Source: Macrotis lagotis (taxonomy: Eukaryota; Chordata; Mammalia; Peramelemorphia; Peramelidae). Taken from it: DNA of 64,000 nucleotides. The notes beneath the pieces are model-generated. The model saw only the letters and a program-made list of their open reading frames with translations, was not told the origin of the DNA and did not search any database. The translations under genes and the position numbers were made by a program. This document shows positions 12,068 to 22,214 of this stretch, one piece after another; the first letter of the stretch is position 1; each line of letters opens with the position of its first letter. The DNA lies in NCBI RefSeq assembly GCF_037893015.1, contig NC_133660.1:289017078-289081077 (forward strand). Direction: 5' to 3'.

Positions 12068-12203
12068 GGGGGAAGTTCAGTGGTGCAGTGGATAGAGCAC
12101 AGATCCTGAAGTCAGAAGGACCTGAGTTCAAATCCAGACACTGACACTGAGTGACCATGGGCCAAGTCTTTTAAGTCCATTGACTTAAATTAAAAAAAAA
12201 AAA
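12068..12203 (+). mobile_element. CORE-SINE (WSINE/MAR-type), plus strand
   Basis: The tRNA-like head has an A box ('tggtgcagtgg') and a B box ('gagttcaaatcc'). It is followed by a worn CORE segment and a poly(A) tail at 12192-12203. Confidence 0.9.
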
Positions 12204-13066
12204 GATATATGACTTTTTCCTTGCATTAGTAGATGCCTTGTAAAATGTTCTTTTTCACTTACATTCCTCAAGGTGCCTCTTGTCTCCAATGCTTTTGAGG
12301 TAATTTTGTCTCACTGTTTAAAAGGCCACCAAAGGATAATTAATTTTTGAAGGATTCACTTGTTACAGAGATGAAAACAGGAAGAGTAGACACAACTACA
12401 TTTTGTTGCTTTTTAAGACTACTAAAACTCATTATTTCTGTTAAGTGTTTCCTCCTGTTCTCTAATGTTAACAGTTTGATGGGGGGAAATTAATTTATTA
12501 AGCATTTGTTGAACAGTGAACAACCACTACTACACAAGGAAAAACTGGAATGGATGGGTCTTCAAAAACTAAAGGGGTCATTGAAGGCTCCATGAAGGTG
12601 GTGACAATTTTGAAATGAGCACATTTCAAACAAGTAAAGTTGTAACACTCATTTCTGGTACATAAAACAATTTCCATTAAGAAATCTAGGTAAGAAGCTA
12701 AAGTTACTTCTTGGAAGAGAAAACATCTCACAGAATTTAGGATAATACAATAATGAAATTTTGTCCATGTGAGCAATTCATTTCCCTGTACTGATTTTAA
12801 TCTATTGTATAAGGTCCACGGTCAAATAAATAATTAAAAGAGATATAGATTTGTGAAGCTACTGGGATTTTTTATTCTAACTAAAAAAATGATTCCTTTG
12901 TTGAAATAAAACATTTATCCTTGCAAAATATTTTGCTATTAAATAATTGTTCATAGTTAAACATTAAGTATTAAATTCACTTATAAGTTGGGAATTTGTT
13001 ACCTTGTGCATATGGTGTCCCATTCATATATTCACAAAGCTTTATTTTGTTTTAACATAGCCATTT

Positions 13067-14002
13067 TCACCTTGGGAGAAAAATAGTAATTTTGATTATC
13101 CTTCTCAATGCAGCCTTAATTTTCATGTTCCTCAGGCAATAAATAATTGGGTTCAAGAGCGGAGGCAATATTGTATAAGTCACTGAAACCAGAAGATTCT
13201 GGACTGGTGAAGTATCTGATAAAGCACCCAAGACCGTAAACATGCCAGCAAGAAGAAACAGGAGTAGGATAATCAATTGTGGGGAACAGGTAGACAAGGC
13301 TTTGTGGCGTCCTTCCTCAGAAGGCATTTTAAATACAGTGGAGAAGATACGAGCATAGGAAATAATGATAAAACAAAAGCAGGATGAATCTAAAGCTGTA
13401 AAGGAGGCAAGGAGTAAATATTCAATATCACGAACCTCAGAAGAGGAAACCTTCATGACATGGGGTATATCACAAAAAAACTGATGGATAATATTGGATC
13501 CTGAGAAAGGCAAACGGAACATGTTCCCTGTAAGTACAGTTGAATAGACAAGCCCAGTGGTCCATGAGCCAAATGACATCCAAAGACAGCACAGAGGTGT
13601 CATGGTGAGACCATAATGTAAGGGGTGGCAGATGGCCACAAAACGATCATAGGACATAATCACAAGCAAAGCAAATTCTGTTGCAGCAAAGAAAATAAGG
13701 AAGAAAACCTGAGCAGCACAACCAAGAAAAGAAATGGACTGATTACCTGTCAGAGAATTCACAATGAATTTGGGAACAGTGACTGAGATGTAGCCAAGAT
13801 CTGAAAGAGATAAGTTGCTCAGGAAAAAATACATTGGGGAATGAAGTTGTGGGTCAGTGACAATGGCAGTGAAAGTGAGGAGATTGCCCATCAGGGCGGC
13901 AATATATATCAGCAAGAAAAGAAAAGCATGTAAAACCTGCAGCTCTCGGATGCTGGAAAACTCCATTAGGAAGAATTCTTGAAAGATGGTGCAATTCTTC
14001 AT
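13067..14002 (-). CDS. Olfactory receptor, family 14-like (unit A)
   Basis: A seven-transmembrane odorant receptor, 311 residues, intact. It would signal through the olfactory G protein in cilia of olfactory neurons. Seen in the sequence: N-glycosylation site Asn3-Cys-Thr; Gly39-Asn40 in TM1; 'LHSPMYFFLSNLS' at the IL1/TM2 edge; the TM3-EL2 cysteine pair Cys95/Cys177; 'MSYDRFVAICHP' at the end of TM3, with Phe replacing the usual Tyr of DRY; Ser-Tyr in TM5; 'KALSTCSPQL' before TM6; and 'NPIIYCLRN' at 284-292. The 'ISVTVPK.IVNSL' stretch after TM2 is typical of family 14. I start at the ATG at 14002. The longer frame would need a TTG start and runs back into a predicted intron. It is closely related to the receptors at 25441 and 54642. 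Ligand unknown. OR identity is secure, family number less so. Confidence 0.96.
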   Translation of the reverse strand: MKNCTIFQEFFLMEFSSIRELQVLHAFLFLLIYIAALMGNLLTFTAIVTDPQLHSPMYFFLSNLSLSDLGYISVTVPKFIVNSLTGNQSISFLGCAAQVFFLIFFAATEFALLVIMSYDRFVAICHPLHYGLTMTPLCCLWMSFGSWTTGLVYSTVLTGNMFRLPFSGSNIIHQFFCDIPHVMKVSSSEVRDIEYLLLASFTALDSSCFCFIIISYARIFSTVFKMPSEEGRHKALSTCSPQLIILLLFLLAGMFTVLGALSDTSPVQNLLVSVTYTILPPLLNPIIYCLRNMKIKAALRRIIKITIFLPR

Positions 14003-14023
14003 GTCTTCTGGCTCCTTTAATTC

Positions 14024-14040
14024 TTCTAGAAACAATATGT
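14024..14040 (-). promoter_or_regulatory. Predicted 3' splice site before OR (unit A)
   Basis: On the minus strand 'ATATTGTTTCTAG' ends in AG at 14027-14026, leaving a 23-nt 5' UTR piece before the ATG. The same element stands 24 nt before the ATG of the other two intact ORs. OR genes commonly have a 5' UTR intron, and this fits its acceptor. Shared ancestry alone could also explain the conservation. Confidence 0.55.
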
Positions 14041-14199
14041 GCTAAGGATAACAAATTCTTAACGGTGGTCACAGTAGCACTTTTTTTGAAGAGAAGAAAT
14101 TAGATCATTTAAAATAGGCCATACTATGACATATGCAAGTTTTATATATTTAATGATTCTCTAAAAATAATATATCATAAATATATAATATCTATTATT

Positions 14200-15770
14200 T
14201 TATTAAAGGAGAAATGTCAAGAGACAAAATCTCCCCTGGAAATTCAGTGATATCAACCAATGATAGTCTTAGTGATCTCAAGCACTGGGAAGTTAACTAA
14301 TTTGGAAAGATACAAAAAAATGTTTCTGTCACAGTCTGGTTCTGATTCCATTTCTTTCTTCCCATAGAGAATTTCTTTAGCCATGGTCATGCTTTTTGTT
14401 AAAAATATAGTGATATTATTAATTATATATAAAACATTTTCATAATGTTAGACTTTTCAAAACATTTTCTCCAGGGGAATTTTTACAGGGGCTAATTATC
14501 TATAATGCTCAGAGAAATGCAGTGTAGTACTAGTCCTGATTTTTGATACATTTGTACAGTTTATTCCAAGCTGCAGTTCTGAAAATGCATGAGTTAAATT
14601 TGATGTGGAATTGTGTAGGAAAGAAGAATAATAGTAATAGTCAAATATTTTCCAGGAACTATTTTGCAAATTATTTTTACAAATATCACTATCTTGAATC
14701 AAACTCGTTGAGGTCCTACAAGTATTATAACATGTTAGGGATGAACCATGAAAGTTCAGAGAACTTACATGACTTGTTCCTCAGGTACACCTTTACTGAA
14801 TTTCAGAGGAAGGATTTAAGTTGCCATTTTCTTTAATTCAAGCCTGCCATACAATATTAACTCTCTAAATAAGGGGAAGGACATTAGTAGAGTTATTATG
14901 TAAAAATTCTCAAAAAGCAAATAGGCCATTCAGAAATAGAATATCAAAAGCAAAAAACCTGAGTGAAGAATTGTGGTATTTCTCTTTCCCAAAGTAAGTC
15001 TTGATTTTTTTTCACCCAATCACAGGTGCTAAACAGCATTCAAAGATTATTTCTGTCTTCATAAGATTGATTCTGTTCTCATTTGGAACTTTAGAGGCAA
15101 AAGAAGCTGAAACCAATGTGAAGCTACAAAATTTGCTCAAGTATTTGATGAACATTAGGTGAGTGGAAATATACTTCCCATTGCCCTTTGGAGAAATGCT
15201 TCTCAAAATCCCCAAAGGAGCCAAAATTCTAATTGCATCCTTGTTATCCACAAATTCTCTGACCATTCCCTTTAGTATAATTATTTAAGAAAGAAGTTCT
15301 TTTACTAATAATTACATGGAGAAAAGAGTTCACCCATTACTCTTTTCTGGTCCATTAAGATTTCTCTAGTGCATGAGGATCTTCAAAGTAACCATCAGTT
15401 TTGTCCAAAATGCATGAACATTCAACTTAGTTTGTTTAAAGTGTACTTTAGACTTTGATCTTCATGAGAAAAAAGCATATATTGTATATGTATGTATATT
15501 CATATATATATATATATATATATATTTGATACATAGATGTTTGTCTGTCTTTGCTGTTGTCAAAGATCATGATATCAAGTGAATGATGTCATGAAATGCT
15601 CATTATGTTGATTAAAATGAGGCCAATGTTGTGCAAAGTCATTCTTCTCATTGTTTCTTCTAGAGCTATCTACACACTGTAGACAGTTAGAATATAAAAC
15701 AGGACTACTGATGAGGATCTGGATACAGAGAGAGACCATGCACATTTAGATGTGGTCACTCCCATGAAAC
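14200..15770 (-). repeat. OR duplicon A, 5' flank, with conserved distal block
   Basis: Matches 26620-27930 (unit B), 61855-63400 (unit E) and the reverse complement of 51590-52790 (unit D). The best-kept part is about 15010-15420. It includes 'gaaatgcttct', 'ccccaaaggagcc' and 'gcatgaggatct'-type phrases found in all copies. It may hold the promoter and non-coding first exon of the OR. It also contains a MIR-like remnant around 14690-14830. Confidence 0.75.
15500..15528. repeat. (TA)n microsatellite
   Basis: Uninterrupted alternating T/A run inside the 5' flank of unit A. Confidence 0.9.
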
Positions 15771-17095
15771 TGAGGCATCAAGGATTTGTCTACCTATCAT
15801 CTGTCTTATGTATATATTTATATATGGATATACTTATATAAATATATCTCTATGTAAACTAAAATCATCCTTATTTTATATGCATAAAATTTATGGAATG
15901 GAGGGGAACTACCATTGTGTCATTTTACAAGTATCTTTATCTGTATATGTATGAATTTATGCAAGTGTATTCACACATACAGATAATAATAAAATGATAG
16001 TACTTAGGGTTTTGGTCCAAACATATGTATAGAAATCTATAATAATGTACACAAGGACTAATGGAATGAAATTTGGTATTTTTTGGGAAAGCAAACAATC
16101 AGGTTTTATGAATTATTTAGTGAGAAATATTATGGTTAGAGCTGTGCATTGAATAGACCAATGCATCAGCTTAATTATTGATGGACTAGAACAAGGCATA
16201 GCAAGTTAGGGACAAGAAGTAGAAGGATGTAGAAGTAGAAGAAATAAATTTTTTTAAAATCAGAAATATGGTCACAATTCTGATTCAGATGGTATTTTAT
16301 TGGGTTTGTGAAATAAAATACAAAATAAAGCACATTCAGTGTATAAACAAACTGATGATATGCTAATATCTGTATTTATATAAGTTATATGTGTATATGC
16401 ATAAATTAGGAATTAATAATACACTCACACAAACACACAAATACATATCATTTATCTCTCTAATTACATATACATAACCATATATATCAGCAAATGCATT
16501 ATATATATTTATTGATATATCTGCTTATCTTGCATATGCTTGTAAAATTTATCTCCCAAATGCAACAAAATGTTTGACTTAAAAACTTACACATATATAG
16601 ATTATTGCATATAAATATATAGCCATATATGCACAAAATATAATGTTTCTTATAATAGAAATGAAATAATATATATATGAATGTTCATTTATATATGTTT
16701 GTGCATATGTACACACACAGTCATATGCATACACATATGTACACTGCATAAATTTATTCTCTTAGGATTTCTTGATGCTTTCTTTTGGAGAGATATTAAT
16801 AAATATTGTCCAGGTTTCTTAATTAACCAGATTGTCAGTTTACTAGCCTTCAGATTTGCTCCCAGAAACCTGACAGAATTAGTAGTAGTCAATTCCTGGG
16901 AATTTAACCTGATAATTGTGATACAGTATTGGGAACGGTACCTAAAGTCATTCTCTAACTTAAATTTATTCAAATGGTTGGAGATGTCTCCACATACATA
17001 GATGATGCATATACACAGATTTGGACATGGATCTAAATCCAGAGCAATAAGTAATCTGTCTTTGTGTTTTCAGACTCACCTTGTTATGTCATTTT
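15771..17095. other. AT-rich intergenic DNA with short TA-rich runs
   Basis: Many scattered tatata and acacac stretches, for example near 16400-16740. The overlapping frames at 16681-17001 and 16689-16973 are composition artefacts. No gene or recognised element. Confidence 0.5.
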
Positions 17096-17200
17096 TAGTC
17101 TTAGAGGAATTAAGAGGCTAAATGGCTTACCCAGCATCATGTAACCAGCATATGGAGGGGTCAGAACTTGAAAATGAACTTCAGAATTCCAAGACATCTA
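17096..17200 (-). mobile_element. MIR-like remnant
   Basis: The order 'aattaagaggctaaatggcttacccagcatcatg' compared with the MIR core (reverse orientation: gag/ttaag/tgact-tgccc/aaggtca) suggests a very old MIR. Weak. Confidence 0.4.
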
Positions 17201-17748
17201 CAGAATCAACTATATTACAATTTATCTCCATCTCTTTCTACTTCTTTATTTCTCCCTCTGTCTCTCCATGTGTTTCTTTCATTTGCTCCTATATTTTCAT
17301 CATTTTATATTCTATCTAAATATCTAGAAATTTCACTATTTCACACTTGTATTTACATATATACTTATCCATATAAGGATATCAGACATAAATGTTCATC
17401 TTCATTGATGCTTGTATATGAAATATATATAAAATATATATTATATAGAGTGTTTGTTAGATTTTCTTTTATAAATTTTATTATTTTAATTTATTTTTTG
17501 CCACCTATGAACCATGGTAGTTTTTAACCAATCATTTGTTTTTGCAAGGTTTTGAGTTTAAAATTTTTCTCCATTCCTCCCTTCCTTCCCCTCCTCTCCC
17601 TGAGAGAAAGCAATTTAATATAGGCTCTACATTTACAACCATGCTAAATATAAATGAATATTGAACAAGTTGTGAAAGAAAAATCAAATTCAGATGTAAT
17701 AAATAAAATAAAAGAGAGAAAAAATTGCATAATATATAAACCAACTTT

Positions 17749-17885
17749 ATTTTTAGGTTTTTGCAAGGCAAATGGGGTTATGTGACTTGCCCAAGGCAAT
17801 TACTAAGTATCTGAGGCCAGATTTGAACTCAGGTATTCCTGACTCCAGGGCTGGTGCTCTATCCACTGCACCACCTAGCTGCCCC
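17749..17885 (-). mobile_element. CORE-SINE, minus strand, with target duplication
   Basis: Complete reverse-complement SINE. The A-tail complement lies at the left ('tatttttagg'), then the CORE ('gtgacttgcccaagg'), the B box complement ('gatttgaactcagg') and the head ('caccacctagctgcccc'). The 10-bp direct repeat 'aaccaacttt' flanks it at 17739-17748 and 17886-17895. Confidence 0.93.
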
Positions 17886-18172
17886 AACCAACTTTGAAAA
17901 AATGAACATTATAAACTTGGATCTTCATTTAGATTCCACAGATTATTCTCTGGCTATGAGTGATATCACATGTCTTTTAAAATTGTTTTTGATTAGTGTA
18001 CTGTGGAAAGGAAGAAATCCCATCAAGGTTGATTAACATTCCATAATGATATTCATATGTAAAATATTCTTCTGGTTCTGCTCATTTCACTCAGTATCAA
18101 TTCATACAATTCTTTCCAGTCTATTCTTTATTCCCTTCCATCATGAATTCTTATAGAACAATGCTGTTTTAT

Positions 18173-18227
<55 letters not shown>
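18173..18227. repeat. (ATACAT)n hexanucleotide repeat
   Basis: About nine near-perfect copies of 'catata', inside the L1 3' region where the normal element has 'ccacaattt'-type text. Confidence 0.9.
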
Positions 18228-18228
<1 letters not shown>

Positions 18229-18935
18229 AGTTTTTCAGCCATTCCATAACTGATGGGTATCCTCTCAGTTTCAAATTTTTGCTACTACAAAAAGAACTAC
18301 TTTCAATATTTTTGCATATATGGAATTTTTACCCTTTTACATTATCTCTTCAGGATACAGACTCAGTAATAGTTTTGCTGCATCAAAAAGTATGCACATA
18401 TGTTTTTGGCTTTTGAGAATAATTCCATATTACTCTCCCTAAAAGTTGGATCGATTCACAACTCCACCAAGAGTGCATTAGTGTCATCATTTTCATTTTA
18501 GTAATGTTAGCCAATATGAGAGGTGGATATAGAGAGATATTTTAATTTGTGTTTCTCTAATAAATGATGATTTAGATCAATTTTTCATATGACTAAATGT
18601 GTCATCGATTTCGTTGTCTGAGAATTGTCTTTCAATATCATTTTACCATTTACCAGTTGAGGAATGATTTTTTTTTTATTAATTTGGCTCAATTCTCTAT
18701 ATCTTTTAGAAATGGGACCTTTGCAGAAGCAATAGTTATAAAAATGTTTTCCAATTTACTACTTACATTTTAATCTTGATTGCACTGTTTTTACTGTGCA
18801 AAAACATTTTAATTTAATGTAATCAAAATTATTCAGTTTTGTTTTTATAATGTTCTCTATCTCTTTATTGGTCATGAACTGCTCCCCTTCCCATAGATCT
18901 GATAAACTATATATCACTATGTAAAGTAAGTCACC

Positions 18936-19485
18936 TTAAATTGACTTACTCAACCAAAGCTCCACTCTTATCTTGCCTCACACAAATACACACACACAAA
19001 CACAAACAGACATATTGCTACAATCCATAAATTGATTGCCTTTTGCAGGGTAATGGCATATACACAATCAAAATAAGTATCTATGTGCTTAAATACCGAG
19101 AGATGATAATAAATATTTTTTGAATACTTTGTATTACCAGACACTCTGTGCTAACTAAAAGTTTAGTTTTCAGTGAAATTTAGGCACCTTGACATTGTCT
19201 ATGTCATGCATAAAGGCTCCACTGTTTTGTAGGATATCAAAGTTCTCTTGTATGTATCCACTTCTTGAAAGGTTTGAGGGATTTGCCAAACATCTCTATT
19301 GAATGGTCAGAAGCTTCTTTAATACACAATTGAGAAAATGTGGAGACCCTGGAAGAAGTGAATTTCTCATGATTTGGAGAGATCTTTTAAATCAAATCAT
19401 AGGATTTTGAACTCAGATCTGTTGGGATTTTAATAGTCAGTTACCCAGCTCCTTCAATACAAGAAGAAGCCAAGAGAGATTTAGA
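18936..19485. other. Unassigned DNA, possible MIR-like pieces
   Basis: Contains a short (CA)n-like run near 18985-19005 and a MIR-like 'taccagacactctgtgctaa' phrase near 19133. No gene evidence. Confidence 0.45.
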
Positions 19486-19489
19486 ACTT

Positions 19490-20780
19490 TCTTAAACTAT
19501 TTCTTATAATTTTTTTGGTCTTTTGCTTTTGTTTGATGGTATCTCATTGTCTCATAGAGTCATGAGTTTCCATTTGTATAATTCTAGTTTTTAGGGTTTT
19601 GTTTTCTTCCTTTAGCTTGTGTTTTTTTTCCAGTTAATTCATTTTACTTTTAAATGGTTTGTTTTCTTTTGTTAGTTGTTCAATTTTGCTTTTTGAAAAG
19701 TTGCACTCCTTTTCCAGTAGGCCAATTTAACTTTTTGCTGAGTTGATTTTCTCCACTTGTTCATGTTACTTTTAAAGGAGTTGATTTTTTTCAGTTTTTT
19801 TTTAATTCTCCTACATAACTTACATTTACTTTTTTTCACTTTTCTTCTTGATCTCTTCTTTGATTTTTGAAATATCTTTTCTGTCTTTCCAAGAGATTTT
19901 TCTTAGATTTCAGGCTAATTTATGTACTTCTTTGAGGTTTCACATATAGGCAATTTGTAACTGCTGATGATATTATTATAATCTCTATCAGAATATAGCT
20001 TTCTTTGGTTAGAATTCTTTATCTTTTTGTGCTCATTTTGATCATTGAGTTCGGCTCTTGTGATAAATGGAGTTTAACCCAAGCCCTGTTTGCTGGGACT
20101 ATGATGTAGTACCTGCCGTATCCCTTTTCAAGACCTTTCCTATGTAATGGTTTCTTTACTGCATTGGGGTGGCATGACCCAATTCAGTCTTCTCCACAGG
20201 GTTCCCAGGGCATGGATTTTGTCCTCTAATCTGGGATATCTTCCCTCCTTGCAGCCCTGCTGACTTACTGAGTCCATACCTGAACTACACTATGAATAAG
20301 AAACATTAAACTATGCTTCTCCTTATCCCAGAAGAGACAGACTTTTATTTTTAAAAGAAATTTGTTATTATTATTTTGCTTTAAAATTTTTAAACAATAG
20401 TAATTTCCACCCATCATTTTCTGAAAGGTTTTGAAATTTTCAATTTTTCCCTAACCTCCCTTCACCCCACACAAAAGCAGGCTAATAATCTTTTCATTGT
20501 TTCCATGCTATACATTGGTTGGAATTGAATATGTTAGGAGAGAAATCATATCCATGAGGATAAAATAAAATATTAGAGTTAGCAAATTATGTAGTACATA
20601 AGAAACTTTAAAAAAATGAATGTATTATTGAAGTTCCTCTTGAGAACTAGTTTCATTCTCTTTTTTTTTTTTGGTGGGATATGTAGTTTTAATATCTGTT
20701 TAAAGGATTCATTTTAAGTTTCTTCAGGAAAAGTTCCAAGAATTTTCTGGTTTTGTGTCATAATCTTGGCTCTGCCCTGG
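19490..20780 (-). mobile_element. L1 5' region (5' UTR plus ORF1 start), minus strand
   Basis: Read on the minus strand the element begins near 20776 with the L1 hallmark 'GGCAGAGCCAAGAT'. It then has a GC-richer 5' UTR (20040-20330) and lysine/glutamate-rich coiled-coil ORF1 text, seen here as ttt/ctt-rich antisense at 19500-19920. It is interrupted at about 20345-20635 by another L1/HAL1 3' end. The same L1 family in the same orientation ends at about 40405, in front of unit C. Confidence 0.75.
20345..20635 (-). mobile_element. L1/HAL1 3'-end fragment nested in L1
   Basis: A 'tttccctaacctccc' pyrimidine block, then 'ttgtttccatgctatacattgg' and 'aatcatatccatgaggat', match the 3' UTR phrases of 33380-33480. 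It interrupts the 5' UTR of the surrounding L1. Confidence 0.65.
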
Positions 20781-20789
20781 AAGTCCTCA

Positions 20790-21860
20790 ACTTTAAGAAC
20801 TCATAAGACCTATCGTTAGATCTATTTACCATTTAATATATATTTAGCTTCTGTATTACTGATATTTTTAATACTAATATTGTTCCTGTGTCCTGGCCTT
20901 TCTTCCAACTCCTATACTTTTCCTTTTGAAATCAAAATTAACTGAAACATTTTCTTTATTTTTTTTATTATTCTCTTATAGCAAATAGCATTTCCCTATC
21001 TGCACCCCCCTGTCAGAACTGCTTCTCTTTATGACTTTAGAATTTAATTCTTGTGCATTTTCTATCCCATTCTCATGTCAAATGTATGATTTTAGTTTGA
21101 GGTATAATTCATGTATTAATTAATATATTATGTCACCTTTGGAAATCTGCTTTCTCAAAGGCTAGGGAACAGATTATACTTCTATCAATTGAATATTTCT
21201 TCTTGCAGGATAAACATTTTCTCCTCTCGGTTTCCTATAATTTCCACCCCAGTGACCACTTCTTGGCTCATGATAATTAAATCAAGAGCAGAATTTTCCC
21301 TTATCCATTCTTCAGTTCTTTGAAAAATGAAATAAACATTAAGTCAAATCAGAAATTTATAATTTACCCTGATTTTGACAGATTATGTCTCCAAGGAATA
21401 ATATCTATTTGAACCACACATAATTAATTCCCAGATAAATTATTCTCCTCCTCTATGTATCCAGGTACTATGTTGCAAACTTTAAAAACAGTCACTTTTT
21501 GTCTCCCATCAATATCCCTCTTCCAGCTGATGTCCATCATGTTTCCCTAGACTGATTGCTAGATTTTCTAACTTACCTATACTTTGTTTAATACACAATG
21601 TTATAAAACCACTCTTTTATATACCCTATTTACTGTTGAACAGAGAATATTCACCCAGAGTTATATTCCAATTTTGGGTTTCATCCTACTATGTCTCAAT
21701 GAAATCTGTGATATATCTTCAGGTCTAGGACCTCACATTCTTCTAAATTGTGGCATAGACTTTGCATATTTGCATATAGATGTTTGTATTTAGGCCTATT
21801 ATAAAGAATTTATTCTGAATTAATTTGTTTTGCCTCTACTGAACTTCAGAGTCTGCAATT
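20790..21860. repeat. Unclassified interspersed repeat
   Basis: Positions 21580-21850 match 30880-31110 in the same orientation. Shared phrases are 'atagactttgcatattt', 'tatttaggcc' and 'atgtctcaatgaaa'. I recognise this as an interspersed family but cannot name it. A region such as 21285-21330 (text around 'gagcagaattttccctt') probably belongs to the same element. It has no counterpart between the L1 and unit C. Confidence 0.55.
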
Positions 21861-22133
21861 GCTACTCTTATTTTCTTGTAACTTTTTTATGCAATGAAAC
21901 CAGATGAAGTTTTGATGTTTATACATACTATTTCTGAAAAAAGAACTTTGATTCAATTTTCTATGTACTACCTGTATTAAACTGCTAATTTTCCCTTAAA
22001 CCTGTCCACTAAAGCTAGTATTTCTTTTCCTATTCTTTCCCTTAATATCCTTTTAAAACTAATAATATTTTAAGTCTTTAAAATACAACTTTGTTTCATT
22101 TTATATAGGAATTCAAAATGACTTTGTAGGCAA

Positions 22134-22149
22134 GATATATATATATATA

Positions 22150-22212
<63 letters not shown>
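22134..22212. repeat. (TA)n microsatellite
   Basis: Long alternating T/A run, broken once by 'aata' near 22149. Unit C has no such run at the aligned point near 40690. Confidence 0.95.

Positions 22213-22214
<2 letters not shown>

Larger units (their letters stand above)
10740..13066 (-). repeat. OR duplicon A, 3' flank
   Basis: Positions 10760-11180 match 24050-24450, and 11590-12060 match 24870-25210, in the same order and orientation relative to the downstream OR. A shared landmark is the 'caaactgacaca' and 'tggcacaag' context near 11140 and 24425. A minus-strand AATAAA at 13041-13046, some 20 nt past the OR stop, is a candidate polyadenylation signal. Confidence 0.7.
17520..18935 (-). 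mobile_element. L1 3' UTR and ORF2 end, minus strand
   Basis: Reverse-complement L1 3' text: a pyrimidine-rich block at 17560-17610, 'ttcttctggttctgctcattt' broken by decay near 18070, and the 'ctactacaaaaagaactact', 'tcacaactccaccaagagtgc' and 'tttaccatttaccagttgag' regions. It is split by a SINE at 17749-17885 and by a hexanucleotide repeat. Confidence 0.85.

Noticed and set aside
12498..12776. 92-codon minus-strand frame 0.3 kb past the unit A receptor
   Set aside because: No homologous frame in the matching flank of unit B and no recognisable motif.
14003..14035. Eleven-residue N-terminal extension of the unit A receptor
   Set aside because: Its first codon is TTG, not ATG, and the extension crosses the predicted splice acceptor. 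The ATG at 14002 aligns with the other receptors.
13854..14072. 72-codon minus-strand frame overlapping the unit A receptor
   Set aside because: A shifted frame of the receptor itself. The frames at 54608-54904, 26005-26202 and 54858-55049 are likewise shadows of receptors.
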